64,000 nt of DNA. Source: Streptomyces sp. L-9-10. Its GTDB lineage: Bacteria; Actinomycetota; Actinomycetes; Streptomycetales; Streptomycetaceae. The stretch lies in contig NZ_PHRF01000005.1 of assembly GCF_004151105.1 (NCBI RefSeq), positions 1-64,000 on the forward strand, in the 5' to 3' direction. Positions within the stretch are counted from its first letter, which is position 1. Each line of letters opens with the position of its first letter. Below are positions 33,802-42,300 of the stretch, one piece after another. A program made the translations under genes and the position numbers. Under the pieces are notes generated by a model. That model had not been told where the DNA came from. It ran no database searches and worked only from the letters and a program-made list of their open reading frames with translations.

Positions 33802-34557
33802 TCAGGTGATGGAGACACCGCTGTCGATGCTGATGACCTGGCCCGTCATACAGTCCTGGTCCAGGAACAGGGCCGCGCTGCGGGCCACTTCCTCGACCGT
33901 GACGAAGCGCGGAATGGGGGCCTTGCCCTCCATCCCCTCGATGACATGTCCCGGCAGGTTCTCGGTCATACCCGTGATCATGAACCCCGGGGAGAGCGCG
34001 TTCACGGTCACACCGCGTCTGCCGCACTCGGCCGCCAGGGTGCGGGTGAAGCCGATGAGACCCGCCTTCGAGGCGGAATAGGCCGTCTGACCCGCCGTCG
34101 CGATCAGTCCGGAGGGCGACACCACATTGATGATCCGGCCCCACCGCTGCCGGAGCATGTACGGGACGGACACCCGCGCGGTGTGGAACGAACCGATCAG
34201 ATTGGTCTGGATGACCTGCTGCCAGTCCGCCGGCGACTGCATCGCCATCAGCGCGTCCTTGCGGATGGCGCCGTTGTTGACGAGTACGTCGACCGGGCCG
34301 AGCCGTTCACTGATCTCGGCGTACATCGCGGTGACGGCGTCCCAGGAGCCGACGTCGCCGGTCACGACGACCGAGTCGTTGCTCAGCTTCTCCCGGACGG
34401 CGCGGGCCTGCGCCTCCGAGCTGTTGTAGTGGACGGCGACCCGGCAGCCGAGCGCGTCGAGTTCGAGGGCCAGGGCCTGCCCGAGCCCGCCGGACGCCCC
34501 CGTGACCAGGGCGACCGGCCGCTCGGGACGGGTGCCCGGCTCGCTGTTACGGCTCAT
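33802..34557 (-). CDS. 3-oxoacyl-ACP reductase (FabG-like SDR)
   Basis: The 251-residue SDR has the cofactor motif VTGASGGLGQ, NNGAIRKDA, and the catalytic Ser-Tyr-Lys in VSPSGLIATAGQTAYSASKAG. It starts at 34557, overlapping the FabH stop by ATGA. It is the last gene of the ACP-FabH-FabG operon and probably reduces the beta-keto group of the growing chain. Confidence 0.93.
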   Translation of the reverse strand: MSRNSEPGTRPERPVALVTGASGGLGQALALELDALGCRVAVHYNSSEAQARAVREKLSNDSVVVTGDVGSWDAVTAMYAEISERLGPVDVLVNNGAIRKDALMAMQSPADWQQVIQTNLIGSFHTARVSVPYMLRQRWGRIINVVSPSGLIATAGQTAYSASKAGLIGFTRTLAAECGRRGVTVNALSPGFMITGMTENLPGHVIEGMEGKAPIPRFVTVEEVARSAALFLDQDCMTGQVISIDSGVSIT

Positions 34558-35540
34558 TTCCTCTCCCCGCCCCACTCCAGGAGCATCGATCCCCAGGTCA
34601 TCCCCGCGCCGAAGCCGGCCAGCAGCACCTGGTCGCCCGGCTGGATCCGGCCGTCCTCCAGCGCCTCCGTGAGGGCGATCGGGATGGACGCCGACGCGGT
34701 GTTGCCGTACCGCTCCAGATTGGTGACCAGCGCCTCGGGCCGCAGACCGGTGTGGCTGAGGATCGAGTTGATGATGCGGATATTGGCCTGGTGCGGAATG
34801 ACGTGGTCGATGTCGGCCGCGTCGACCTTGGCGCTCTCCAGCGTCTCCCGGACCGTACGGACCGTGTAGCGCACGGCGTTGAGATAGATCTCGTTGCCGT
34901 TGATCTTGGCGAAGTGCAGCCCCTCGCGGACCGTCTCCTCGGTGGTCGGCATCCTGCTGCCGCCCGCCAGCACCTTCAGACTGCCGGTGCACGAGCCGTC
35001 CGCGCCGAGGTTCCACGCCTTGACCCGGTTCTCGGGCCCCGGCTGGAGCACGACCGCGCCGGCCCCGTCGCCGACGAGGATCGACAGATCGCGGTCGGCG
35101 GGGTTGGCCGTCAGGGTGTGCGTGTCGGAGCCGATCAGCAGGATCGGCCGGGGATCGATGGCGATCAGCGCCATCGCCGACACCAGACCGTAGACGAAGC
35201 CCGCGCACTCCGAGTTGACGTCGTGCGCGCTGCCCGCGATGCCGAGATCGTGGTGGACGAACGCGGACGTGGCCGGTGAGGGCTGCTCGGGCGTGGCGGT
35301 GGCGACGATCAGATGGGCGATGTCGCCACCGGTCAGGCCCGCCTTCTCCAGGGCACGCCGGCCGGCCTCGACAGCCAGCGAGGCGGTCGTCTGTCCCGGC
35401 CCCACGGCACGGCGCTCCCGGATGCCGCAGCGGCTGACGATCCAGTTCTCGTCGACACCGAACCGCTCCGCGAGCTCCACGCTGGTGACCTTGCGCTCGG
35501 GTACGGCCATGCCCCACCCGGTGATGTCGAAGCCGTTCAT
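34554..35540 (-). CDS. 3-oxoacyl-ACP synthase III (FabH-like KAS III)
   Basis: The 328-residue thiolase-fold enzyme has Cys in DVNSECAGFVYGL, His in VIPHQANIRI and Asn in ERYGNTASASIPIAL, the complete FabH triad. It primes chain building from an acyl-CoA starter. The operon neighbours ACP and FabG and the FabF/dehydratase of the other operon give a private fatty-acid-like set. The true start is 35540 (MNGFDITGWG); the open frame upstream overlaps the ACP gene and is not coding. Confidence 0.94.
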   Translation of the reverse strand: MNGFDITGWGMAVPERKVTSVELAERFGVDENWIVSRCGIRERRAVGPGQTTASLAVEAGRRALEKAGLTGGDIAHLIVATATPEQPSPATSAFVHHDLGIAGSAHDVNSECAGFVYGLVSAMALIAIDPRPILLIGSDTHTLTANPADRDLSILVGDGAGAVVLQPGPENRVKAWNLGADGSCTGSLKVLAGGSRMPTTEETVREGLHFAKINGNEIYLNAVRYTVRTVRETLESAKVDAADIDHVIPHQANIRIINSILSHTGLRPEALVTNLERYGNTASASIPIALTEALEDGRIQPGDQVLLAGFGAGMTWGSMLLEWGGERK

Positions 35541-35551
35541 GGGCGCTCTCG

Positions 35552-35812
35552 CTACGCCTGCGCCGGCTGCGGGACGAGCGCGACGATCCGCTCGTACACA
35601 TGCCGCAGCGTGGTCGTGTCGTCGAGGTCCGCGAACAGCGACTCGTCGGCGGGGATGTGCGGGTACTGGTTCTGGAACCCGTACAGCCACTCCATCAGGT
35701 CCAGCGAGTCGACGTCCGCGATGTGCTGGAGCGGTGCGTCGGGGCCGACCTCCTCGGCGCCCGACACGGCCTCCAGCTGGCTCGCCAGTTCTTCGATGGT
35801 GGGCAGCGTCAT
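35552..35812 (-). CDS. Acyl carrier protein
   Basis: The 86-residue protein has the phosphopantetheine serine in IADVDSLDLMEWLYGFQ (about residue 36). GAGAGGA precedes the ATG. It heads the ACP-FabH-FabG operon and likely carries the fatty-acid-like chain. Confidence 0.93.
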   Translation of the reverse strand: MTLPTIEELASQLEAVSGAEEVGPDAPLQHIADVDSLDLMEWLYGFQNQYPHIPADESLFADLDDTTTLRHVYERIVALVPQPAQA

Positions 35813-36001
35813 GAGCTTCGGTCCTCTCTCGCGGTGCAACCGGTGTCGAGTGGCATGGAAGCGCGACGCGCGCAACCGGGACGCAACACCGTTGACGCAC
35901 CGCCGTCTTGCACATCTGTTGCGAGCCACGCGGTTATCTCGTGACCGCATCACACGGTCGGTACGAGCGGCGCAGCGACAGGATCAGGAAAGAGGTCGAG
36001 G
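35813..36001. promoter_or_regulatory. Divergent control region between ACP and methyltransferase genes
   Basis: CGCAACC at 35871-35877 and CGCAACA at 35882-35888 are 11 bp apart (on the minus strand GTTGCG(C/T) repeats). Related ACGCAC and TTGCGA blocks lie on either side. This is the same repeat type as in the 32489-32509 region, which suggests that one SARP activates both hubs. Confidence 0.62.
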
Positions 36002-36886
36002 ATGACAACGGTCGCACCCAGGTCGGTGGACCCCGAGGTCGACGCGGTCAGACACCACTACGAGGTCAGCAACGATTTCTACCGGCTCCTGCTGGGCCCG
36101 ACCATGATGTACTCCGGCGGCTACTGGGAGCAGGGCGAGGATCTCGTCGCGACACTGGACGAGGCCCAGGAGCGCAAGCTCGACACGTTCGCCGCGCTGG
36201 CGGGTGCCCAGGGCGCCCGCCGCGTGCTGGACATCGGCTGCGGCTGGGGCACCATGCTCAACCGGCTCACCACCGTGCACGGGGTGGAGGAGGCGGTCGG
36301 CCTCACGCTGAGCCGCACCCAGGAGGCGTTCATCGCCGGCCTGGACAACCCTCGTATCACCACGCGGGTGGAGAGCTGGGCGGACCACGCGACGGACGAG
36401 AAGTACGACGCGGCGTTCTGCATCAACGCGCTGGAGCACTTCGTCTCGTCCAACCTGCCGCCGCGTGAGCGCACCAAGCGCTACCGCTTCTTCTTCAGCC
36501 AGGTGTACAAGGCGCTGAACCCGGGCGCGAAGTTCGTCCTGCACACGATGACGGCCGAGGCGCAGCCCATGAACCGGGAGCTGCTCGCCGATCTGAAGTT
36601 CCTCCAGCGCTCCGAGTTCGAGGGGATGCACATTCCGCATCTCCACGAGCTGGCCGCCGCCGCCGAGGGCCAGTTCGAGGTCGTGGAGATCGTCAACGAG
36701 CGGGAGTCCTTCGCCCTGGCGTGCCGCGCCTGGCTGAAGCGGCTGGCCGCGGACCGTGCGACGGCCGTCGCCCTGGAGGGCGAGGAGGTCGTGGCCCGCT
36801 TCGAGCGCTACCTCGACATCTTCGCGTACACGCTCGAAGACAAGTTCTTCAACAATTTCCGCGTCACCATCGCGCGCAGGGGCTGA
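36002..36886 (+). CDS. Cyclopropane-synthase-like SAM methyltransferase
   Basis: The 294-residue enzyme has the CFA-synthase N-terminus HHYEVSNDFYRLLLGPTMMYSGGYW, the SAM motif VLDIGCGWGTMLNRL and VGLTLSRTQEAFI. It contains the conserved CINALEHF region. CFA-type enzymes methylate alkenes, but homologues in natural-product clusters carry out C-methylation of enamines or other nucleophiles. It is the first gene of the rightward tailoring arm. Confidence 0.9.
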   Translation: MTTVAPRSVDPEVDAVRHHYEVSNDFYRLLLGPTMMYSGGYWEQGEDLVATLDEAQERKLDTFAALAGAQGARRVLDIGCGWGTMLNRLTTVHGVEEAVGLTLSRTQEAFIAGLDNPRITTRVESWADHATDEKYDAAFCINALEHFVSSNLPPRERTKRYRFFFSQVYKALNPGAKFVLHTMTAEAQPMNRELLADLKFLQRSEFEGMHIPHLHELAAAAEGQFEVVEIVNERESFALACRAWLKRLAADRATAVALEGEEVVARFERYLDIFAYTLEDKFFNNFRVTIARRG

Positions 36887-36896
36887 GGAGGCCGCC

Positions 36897-38465
36897 GTGA
36901 CGAGCATTCTCGAACCCGCCCGCGGAGACGGGGTGAACAGCGGTACGGACCCGGAGCGCCCGGCCGGCCGGGGGCCCAACCGTCATCTGCGGGTCGCGGT
37001 CATCGGCACCGGTTTCTCCGGGCTGGGAACGGCCATCAGGCTGCTCCAGCAGGGCATCGACGACTTCCTGGTCTTCGAACGGGCCGACGAGGTCGGCGGC
37101 ACCTGGCGCGACAACGACTACCCCGGGTGCGCCTGTGACGTCCAGGCCCATCTCTACTCCTTCTCCTTCGCCCGCAACCCGGAGTGGAAGAGCACGTTCG
37201 CCAAGCGCGACGAGGTGTACGCGTATCTGCGGGACTGCGCCGACCGCTTCGGGGTCCGCCCGCACATCCGCTTCAACCACGAGCTGATCGCGGCCCGCTG
37301 GGACGAGCACACCCGGTGCTGGCGCATCGAGACCTCGGGCGGCGAGTACACCGCCCAGGTCCTGGTCGCGGGTGCCGGCTACCTCAGTGAGCCGGCCGTC
37401 CCCGATCTGCCGGGGCTCGCCGACTTCGAGGGGAAGGTCTTCCACTCGGCCCGCTGGGACCACGACCACGATCTGACCGGCAGGCGCGTCGCCGTGATCG
37501 GTACGGGAGCCTCGGCCATCCAGTTCGTGCCGAAGATCCAGCCCCAGGTCGGGCACCTCGACCTGTACCAGCGCACGCCTCCGTGGGTGGGCCCCAAGAA
37601 CGACAAGGCCAACAGCGCGTTCCACACGAAGATGCTGCGCGGCTTCCCCGGCTACCAGGGCTTCCGGCGCAACTTCAACATGTGGGGCCGGGAAGTCCTG
37701 GCCTTCGCCTTCGCCCGGCCCAAGGTCGCCGAGAAGGTCCAGAAGATGGCCTCGGACCATCTCAAGAAGAGCGTCGAGGACCCGGCGCTGCGGGAGCGGC
37801 TCACCCCCGACTATGTCGTGGCCTGCAAGCGGCTGCTGTTCTCGAACACCTGGTACCCCGCGATCCAGCAGCCCAACGTCGACATCGTCAGCGACTCCAT
37901 CGACCATGTCCGCGCCAAGTCCGTCGTCACCAAGGACGGCCGGGAGCGCGAGGTGGACACCATCATCATGGGCACCGGCTTCCTCGCCACGGACCGTCCG
38001 ATCGCGCGGCGCATCTGGGGCCGGGACGGGGTTCAGCTCCGGGAGGCATGGAGCGAGGGAATGTCCGCGCACCGCGGCACCACCATCGCCGGGTTCCCCA
38101 ACCTCTTCATGATGCTCGGCCCGAACACGACACTGGGCCACTCCTCGCAGACCGTGATGATCGAGTCCCAGATCGCCTACGTCGTGGACGCGCTCAAGCA
38201 GATGGACAAGCGCGGGCTGTCCAGCGTCGAGGTACGGCCGGAGGCGCAGCGGGCGTACAACGCCACGCTCGACAAGCGCCAGGCGCGCGCGGTCTGGAGC
38301 GCCGGCGGCTGCAAGAGCTGGTACCTGGACAGCGCCGGGCGCAACCCGTCGATCTGGCCCACGTACACCTGGCGGTTCCGCAACGGCACCAAGCACTTCG
38401 ACCTGGGCGAGTACCAGCTCGCCACCACCGTGGGCGCCGGGCGACCGGCCGTCAATCACGCATGA
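36897..38465 (+). CDS. Flavin monooxygenase of Baeyer-Villiger type
   Basis: The 522-residue protein has a first Rossmann motif VIGTGFSGLGTAIRL, the Baeyer-Villiger fingerprint FEGKVFHSARWDHD (FxGxxxHxxxW-D), and a second dinucleotide motif VIGTGASAIQF. These bind FAD and NADPH. It could insert oxygen next to a ketone or N-hydroxylate. GTG at 36897 is fixed by GAGGAG, which overlaps the stop of the methyltransferase gene. Confidence 0.92.
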   Translation: MTSILEPARGDGVNSGTDPERPAGRGPNRHLRVAVIGTGFSGLGTAIRLLQQGIDDFLVFERADEVGGTWRDNDYPGCACDVQAHLYSFSFARNPEWKSTFAKRDEVYAYLRDCADRFGVRPHIRFNHELIAARWDEHTRCWRIETSGGEYTAQVLVAGAGYLSEPAVPDLPGLADFEGKVFHSARWDHDHDLTGRRVAVIGTGASAIQFVPKIQPQVGHLDLYQRTPPWVGPKNDKANSAFHTKMLRGFPGYQGFRRNFNMWGREVLAFAFARPKVAEKVQKMASDHLKKSVEDPALRERLTPDYVVACKRLLFSNTWYPAIQQPNVDIVSDSIDHVRAKSVVTKDGREREVDTIIMGTGFLATDRPIARRIWGRDGVQLREAWSEGMSAHRGTTIAGFPNLFMMLGPNTTLGHSSQTVMIESQIAYVVDALKQMDKRGLSSVEVRPEAQRAYNATLDKRQARAVWSAGGCKSWYLDSAGRNPSIWPTYTWRFRNGTKHFDLGEYQLATTVGAGRPAVNHA

Positions 38466-38485
38466 CGAACGGGAGAACGGATCAG

Positions 38486-39991
38486 ATGAGCACCAATACC
38501 CCGTCCCGCCGAAGAGTCCTGGGCGGAATGGCCGCCACCGCGGCGACCGTCGTGGGCTGGAACGTCGCCACCCAGACATGGGCCACCGCCGCCGAGGCGG
38601 GCCGCGGCCACGGCGGTGGCGGCGTGTCGCCCGTACCGGCGCTGGACGGCACGCTCAAGACCTCGGCGGCCGACCTCGTGCAGTTCAGCAAGGACTTCGG
38701 CAACCTGGTGTCGGACATCACCCCCTGGGCCGTCCTGGTGCCCGGCTCGGTCAACGACATCGTCAAGATGGTCAACTTCGCCCGGTCCAACAAGCTGAAG
38801 ATCGCCGCGAACGGACGCAGCGGCACCGGTGACGATCTGGAGTCGCACTCCAACTACGGCCAGGCGGCGGTCCCGGGCGGTATCTCGATCGACTCGCGCG
38901 GTCTGTCGAAGATCGTCAGCATCGGCGCGAACACCGCTGTCGTCGAGGCGGGTGTCACCTGGCACCAGCTCACCGAAGCGGCCCTGGCCAAGGGCAAGAT
39001 GCCGCCGGCCATGCCCGACTACATGCATCTGTCGATCGGCGGCACGATCAGCGTCGGCGGCATCGGGGGCACGGTCGGCACGTACGGCCTGGCGGTCGAC
39101 ACCATCGAGTCGATCGACATCGTCACGGGTGCCGGGCAGCTGCTCACCGCCTCCCCCGCCGTCCGCCCCGACCTGTTCAACGCGGCGCTGGCCGGCGGCG
39201 GCCAGGTGGGGATCATCGTCCGCGCCACGGTGCGGATCGTCCCGCCCAAGGAGCGGGTGGTCGTCTTCAACCTCGTCTACAACGACGTGGCGACCTATCT
39301 CGCCGACGCGGAGAAGGTCCTGGCGGAGGGCCGGTTCGAGGTCCAGGCCGGTGAACTCCAGCGCAAGCCGGACGACTCGGGCTGGCGCTACAAGATGGAG
39401 CTGGGCGCGACCTACACCGGTACCGCCCCCGCCCGGGAGCCGCTGATCGCGGGGCTGCGGGACGTCCGCTCCGAGGCCGTCATCGACGACATGGCGTTCC
39501 TCGACTACGTCTACCGGTTCGACGCGTATGTCGAGTACTACAAGGAGGCGGACTACTGGGACCAGCCCAAGCCCTGGCTGAGCCTGTTCCTGCCGGCGTC
39601 CAAGGTGAAGCAGTTCCTCCAGATCGCCGAGGCGGATCTCACCGCGAACGACCTGGGCGTCGGCTTCGTGCTGACCTACCCGTACCGTACGTCGAAGCTC
39701 AGGCGTCCGATGGCGGTGCAGCCGAACGACTCCGTGGGCTACCTCTTCGACCTGCTGCGCTTCCCGCACCCCGGTGAGCCGGACATCGCGGGCATGCTGG
39801 AGCAGAACCGACGGCTGTACGACAAGGCCGTGGCGCTGGGCGCCAAGCGCTATCTGGTCGGTGCCATTCCGCGGATGACCCCCGCGGACTGGAAGAGGCA
39901 CTTCGGCAACCGCTACTCCGACCTCTGCAACGCGAAGCGGCGTTACGACCCTGCCGACATCCTCACGCCCGGTCAGGGCTTCTTCGCCTGA
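38486..39991 (+). CDS. Tat-targeted FAD-linked oxidase (VAO/BBE-like)
   Basis: The 501-residue protein opens with a twin-arginine signal, PSRRRVLGGMAATAATVVGW. The FAD-binding domain has ILVPGSVNDIVKMVN-type and ISVGGIGGTVGTYGLAVDTIESIDIVTG regions. The position where relatives have the flavin-linking GRGHS reads GRSGTGDDLES, so the usual covalent histidine is absent. ATG at 38486 is used; ATG at 38462 overlaps the previous stop (ATGA) and is possible. Export through Tat implies that the last oxidation happens outside the cytoplasm. Confidence 0.9.
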   Translation: MSTNTPSRRRVLGGMAATAATVVGWNVATQTWATAAEAGRGHGGGGVSPVPALDGTLKTSAADLVQFSKDFGNLVSDITPWAVLVPGSVNDIVKMVNFARSNKLKIAANGRSGTGDDLESHSNYGQAAVPGGISIDSRGLSKIVSIGANTAVVEAGVTWHQLTEAALAKGKMPPAMPDYMHLSIGGTISVGGIGGTVGTYGLAVDTIESIDIVTGAGQLLTASPAVRPDLFNAALAGGGQVGIIVRATVRIVPPKERVVVFNLVYNDVATYLADAEKVLAEGRFEVQAGELQRKPDDSGWRYKMELGATYTGTAPAREPLIAGLRDVRSEAVIDDMAFLDYVYRFDAYVEYYKEADYWDQPKPWLSLFLPASKVKQFLQIAEADLTANDLGVGFVLTYPYRTSKLRRPMAVQPNDSVGYLFDLLRFPHPGEPDIAGMLEQNRRLYDKAVALGAKRYLVGAIPRMTPADWKRHFGNRYSDLCNAKRRYDPADILTPGQGFFA

Positions 39992-40010
39992 TCCGGCCCG
40001 GCCGCACCGG

Positions 40011-40036
40011 AGCGGGGCCCTTCCCCGGGCCCCGCT
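40011..40036 (+). terminator. Hairpin between oxidase and SRPBCC genes
   Basis: AGCGGGGCCC (40011-40020) pairs with GGGCCCCGCT (40027-40036) around TTCCCC. It may end or attenuate the methyltransferase-oxidase transcript. Confidence 0.65.
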
Positions 40037-40077
40037 TCCCGACCTTCCCATCCGCCGCCCCACACAGGGAGACTGGC

Positions 40078-40566
40078 ATGAACGGCTACGACATCATCGA
40101 CGAGGCGGTGGTCGACGCCCCCGCGGACGTCGTCTGGGACGCGCTCGTCGCCGAGTTCCGCGGTGCCGCCCGTTGGTGGGTGCCCGCCAACACCTTCGCG
40201 ACCGTCTCCGGCGCACCCGACGTGGTGGGCGGCGAGGTCGGCGTGACGGTCCACACCAAGGGCGTCGACAAGGGCGGGCTCAAGCTCCGCTTCACCGCCC
40301 GTACGGTCTCCGTCGTACCGGGCCGCCGGCTGACCGTCGAGTACGTCGACGGAGCCTTCCGCGGTCCGAGCGACTTCATCCTGGAACCGCTGGACGACGG
40401 CCACCGCACCCGCGTCAGCATGCACTTCCGGGGGCGCCCGCACGGCAGACTGAAGCTTCTGGCCAAGGTCGCCGACATCGGCGCCGAGCACTCGAAGGCG
40501 ACGCTGGCCGCTTTCGGCTCGCTCAACACGCTGCTGACCGAGCCGCTGGCCGGGAGGACCCGGTGA
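40078..40566 (+). CDS. SRPBCC (START-like) ligand-binding or cyclase protein
   Basis: The 162-residue protein shows the SRPBCC pattern: DIIDEAVVDAPADVVWDALVAEF at the start, GRRLTVEYVDGAFRGPSDFIL in the middle, and a long C-terminal helix KLLAKVADIGAEHSKATLAAFG. Relatives act as polyketide cyclases or carriers of hydrophobic ligands. GTGA overlap couples it to the hydrolase gene. Confidence 0.85.
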   Translation: MNGYDIIDEAVVDAPADVVWDALVAEFRGAARWWVPANTFATVSGAPDVVGGEVGVTVHTKGVDKGGLKLRFTARTVSVVPGRRLTVEYVDGAFRGPSDFILEPLDDGHRTRVSMHFRGRPHGRLKLLAKVADIGAEHSKATLAAFGSLNTLLTEPLAGRTR

Positions 40567-41411
40567 GCACCACGAGGGCCGCCTCGCGCACCGAGGAGAC
40601 CACGGTACGCACGGACGACGGCGCCGCGCTCGCCGTCACCGTCCTCGCCCCGCTGCGGGCCCCCACCGGCGCGACCGTCGTCCTCTCGCACGGCTGGGCG
40701 GCCGGCCGCCGCGTCTGGGGTACGGTCGCCGACCGGCTGATCCGCTCCGGCCACCGGGTGGTGCTGTACGACCAGCGCGGGCACGGCGCCTCCGGCCTGG
40801 GCAAGGAGCCGATCACCATCCGCCGCTTCGGCGCGGACCTGGCGGCGGTGCTGGGCGAGACCGGTTCCCGCGACGCGCTCCTGGTCGGGCACTCCGGCGG
40901 CGGCTTCGCGGCCCTCTCGTACGTCACCGCCCACCGGGACGCCGCGCACGGGCTGCGCGGGCTGGTCCTGCTGGGCACCGCCGCGCACGACCAGGACACC
41001 CCCGACAGCGAGGTGCGCATGATGGGCAGCGCGCTGTTCTCCCGGGCCCTGCGGCGGCCGGCGCTCGGCCGGCGGCTGCTGGCCCAGACGATGGGCAAGG
41101 GGGTCGACCCGTACGCCCTCGAAGTCAACCGGCAGCTGTTCGCGGCGGCTTCCCCGCGGGTACGCGCCGACTGCTTCGCCTCGTCACGGGGCATGGATCT
41201 GCGCGCGGAGCTGGCCACCGTCGAGGTACCCGCCGTGGTGCTCGCGGGCGAGCAGGACCGGGTCGTCAAGCCGGAACTGGGCGAGGCGCTGGCCAAGGCG
41301 CTGCCGGACGCGCGGTTCGAACGCCTCCCGGGCGCCGGTCATACGCTGCCCCTCGAGCGGCCGGCGGAGATCGTACGCGCCGTGTCGGGCCTGATCACCC
41401 GTCCCCGCTGA
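40563..41411 (+). CDS. Alpha/beta hydrolase
   Basis: The 282-residue hydrolase has VVLSHGWAAGRRVW, YDQRGHGASG, nucleophile elbow LLVGHSGGGFAAL, an aspartate in LAGEQDRVV and histidine in GAGHTLPLE. It overlaps the SRPBCC gene by four bases and may act on the same intermediate. Confidence 0.9.
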   Translation: MSTTRAASRTEETTVRTDDGAALAVTVLAPLRAPTGATVVLSHGWAAGRRVWGTVADRLIRSGHRVVLYDQRGHGASGLGKEPITIRRFGADLAAVLGETGSRDALLVGHSGGGFAALSYVTAHRDAAHGLRGLVLLGTAAHDQDTPDSEVRMMGSALFSRALRRPALGRRLLAQTMGKGVDPYALEVNRQLFAAASPRVRADCFASSRGMDLRAELATVEVPAVVLAGEQDRVVKPELGEALAKALPDARFERLPGAGHTLPLERPAEIVRAVSGLITRPR

Positions 41412-41415
41412 GTCC

Positions 41416-42300
41416 GTGATCGAGGAGATCCTCCCCCCGGGCGTCAGATCGGCCGAAGCCTTCGACGATCTGGCGCCCGCGCCGCTGTTCCCCGAGGAGG
41501 CGGCGCTGATGGCGGGCCGGCGCCGGCGCCGGCGCGCACAGTTCGCCACGGCCCGCGCCTGCGCGCGCCGCGCACTGGCCGAACTGGGCCTGGCACCCGG
41601 GCCCTTGCTCCCGGGCGCGGGCGGCGCGCCCCAGTGGCCGGACGGGGTGGTCGGCAGCATCACCCACTGCGACGGCTACCGGGCGGCGGTGGCGGCCAGA
41701 GCGACGGACGTGGCCGCGCTGGGCATCGACGCGGAGCCGGCGGGGCCGCTGCCGCGCGGCGTACTGGGCCTGATCGCCTCCACCACCGAACGCGCGGCGC
41801 TGGACCGGCTGGCCGCGGAGCGGCCGGGGGTGTGCTGGGACCGGCTGCTGTTCTCCGCGAAGGAGGCGGTCTACAAGGCGTGGTTCCCGGCCACGGAGCG
41901 GTGGCTGGGCTTCGCGGAGGCGGAGGTCCGCCTCACCCCGACGGGCACGTTCACGGCGGCCCTCACCCCGTCGTCGCCCCCGCCGCGGGGGGCGACCTTG
42001 CGGTTCGCGGGGCGGTGGCTGGCGCGGGGGGATCTCGTCGTGACCTCGGCGGTCGGGTGCGCGGTGCGCGGTGGCCGTGGGTGCGGTTGTCTCTGGCCAG
42101 GGCCGGTCTCCGTGTGCGGGTTGTCGCCGGGGGGCGCTCCGGGCCCCGGCCCGGCCGGACGAGAACGCAACCCGCACACCGCACCCCCACCGCGCCTCAC
42201 CGATCCAGGACCACCGTCCGCGTCCGCGCCCCCACCCGCTCCGCCGGTCCTCCTCCACCCCGCCGGAACTCCGCCGGACTCACCCCACGCACCCGCTTGA
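41416..42300 (+). CDS. 4'-phosphopantetheinyl transferase with overrun C-terminus
   Basis: The first 215 or so residues are an EntD/Sfp-type enzyme: GSITHCDGYRAAVAA, LGIDAEP and WDRLLFSAKEAVYKAWFP (magnesium and CoA motifs). It should activate the two carrier proteins of the cluster. From about residue 218 the sequence turns into a Gly/Pro/Ala-rich tail (GGRGCGCLWPGPVS...) that has no counterpart in the family. The tail runs 104 bases into the antisense end of the AraC gene. The normal stop seems to have been lost, by a frameshift or mutation. Confidence 0.85.
   Translation: MIEEILPPGVRSAEAFDDLAPAPLFPEEAALMAGRRRRRRAQFATARACARRALAELGLAPGPLLPGAGGAPQWPDGVVGSITHCDGYRAAVAARATDVAALGIDAEPAGPLPRGVLGLIASTTERAALDRLAAERPGVCWDRLLFSAKEAVYKAWFPATERWLGFAEAEVRLTPTGTFTAALTPSSPPPRGATLRFAGRWLARGDLVVTSAVGCAVRGGRGCGCLWPGPVSVCGLSPGGAPGPGPAGRERNPHTAPPPRLTDPGPPSASAPPPAPPVLLHPAGTPPDSPHAPA

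Noticed and set aside
21121..42300. Prodiginine (undecylprodigiosin) cluster
   Set aside because: Oxoamine synthase, FabH/FabF/ACP and the ligase trio recall it, but RedH, RedL and RedN-type genes are missing and Trp-like genes are foreign to that pathway.
21121..42300. Carbazole alkaloid cluster (carquinostatin type)
   Set aside because: There is no thiamine-diphosphate enzyme or prenyltransferase, which those clusters need.
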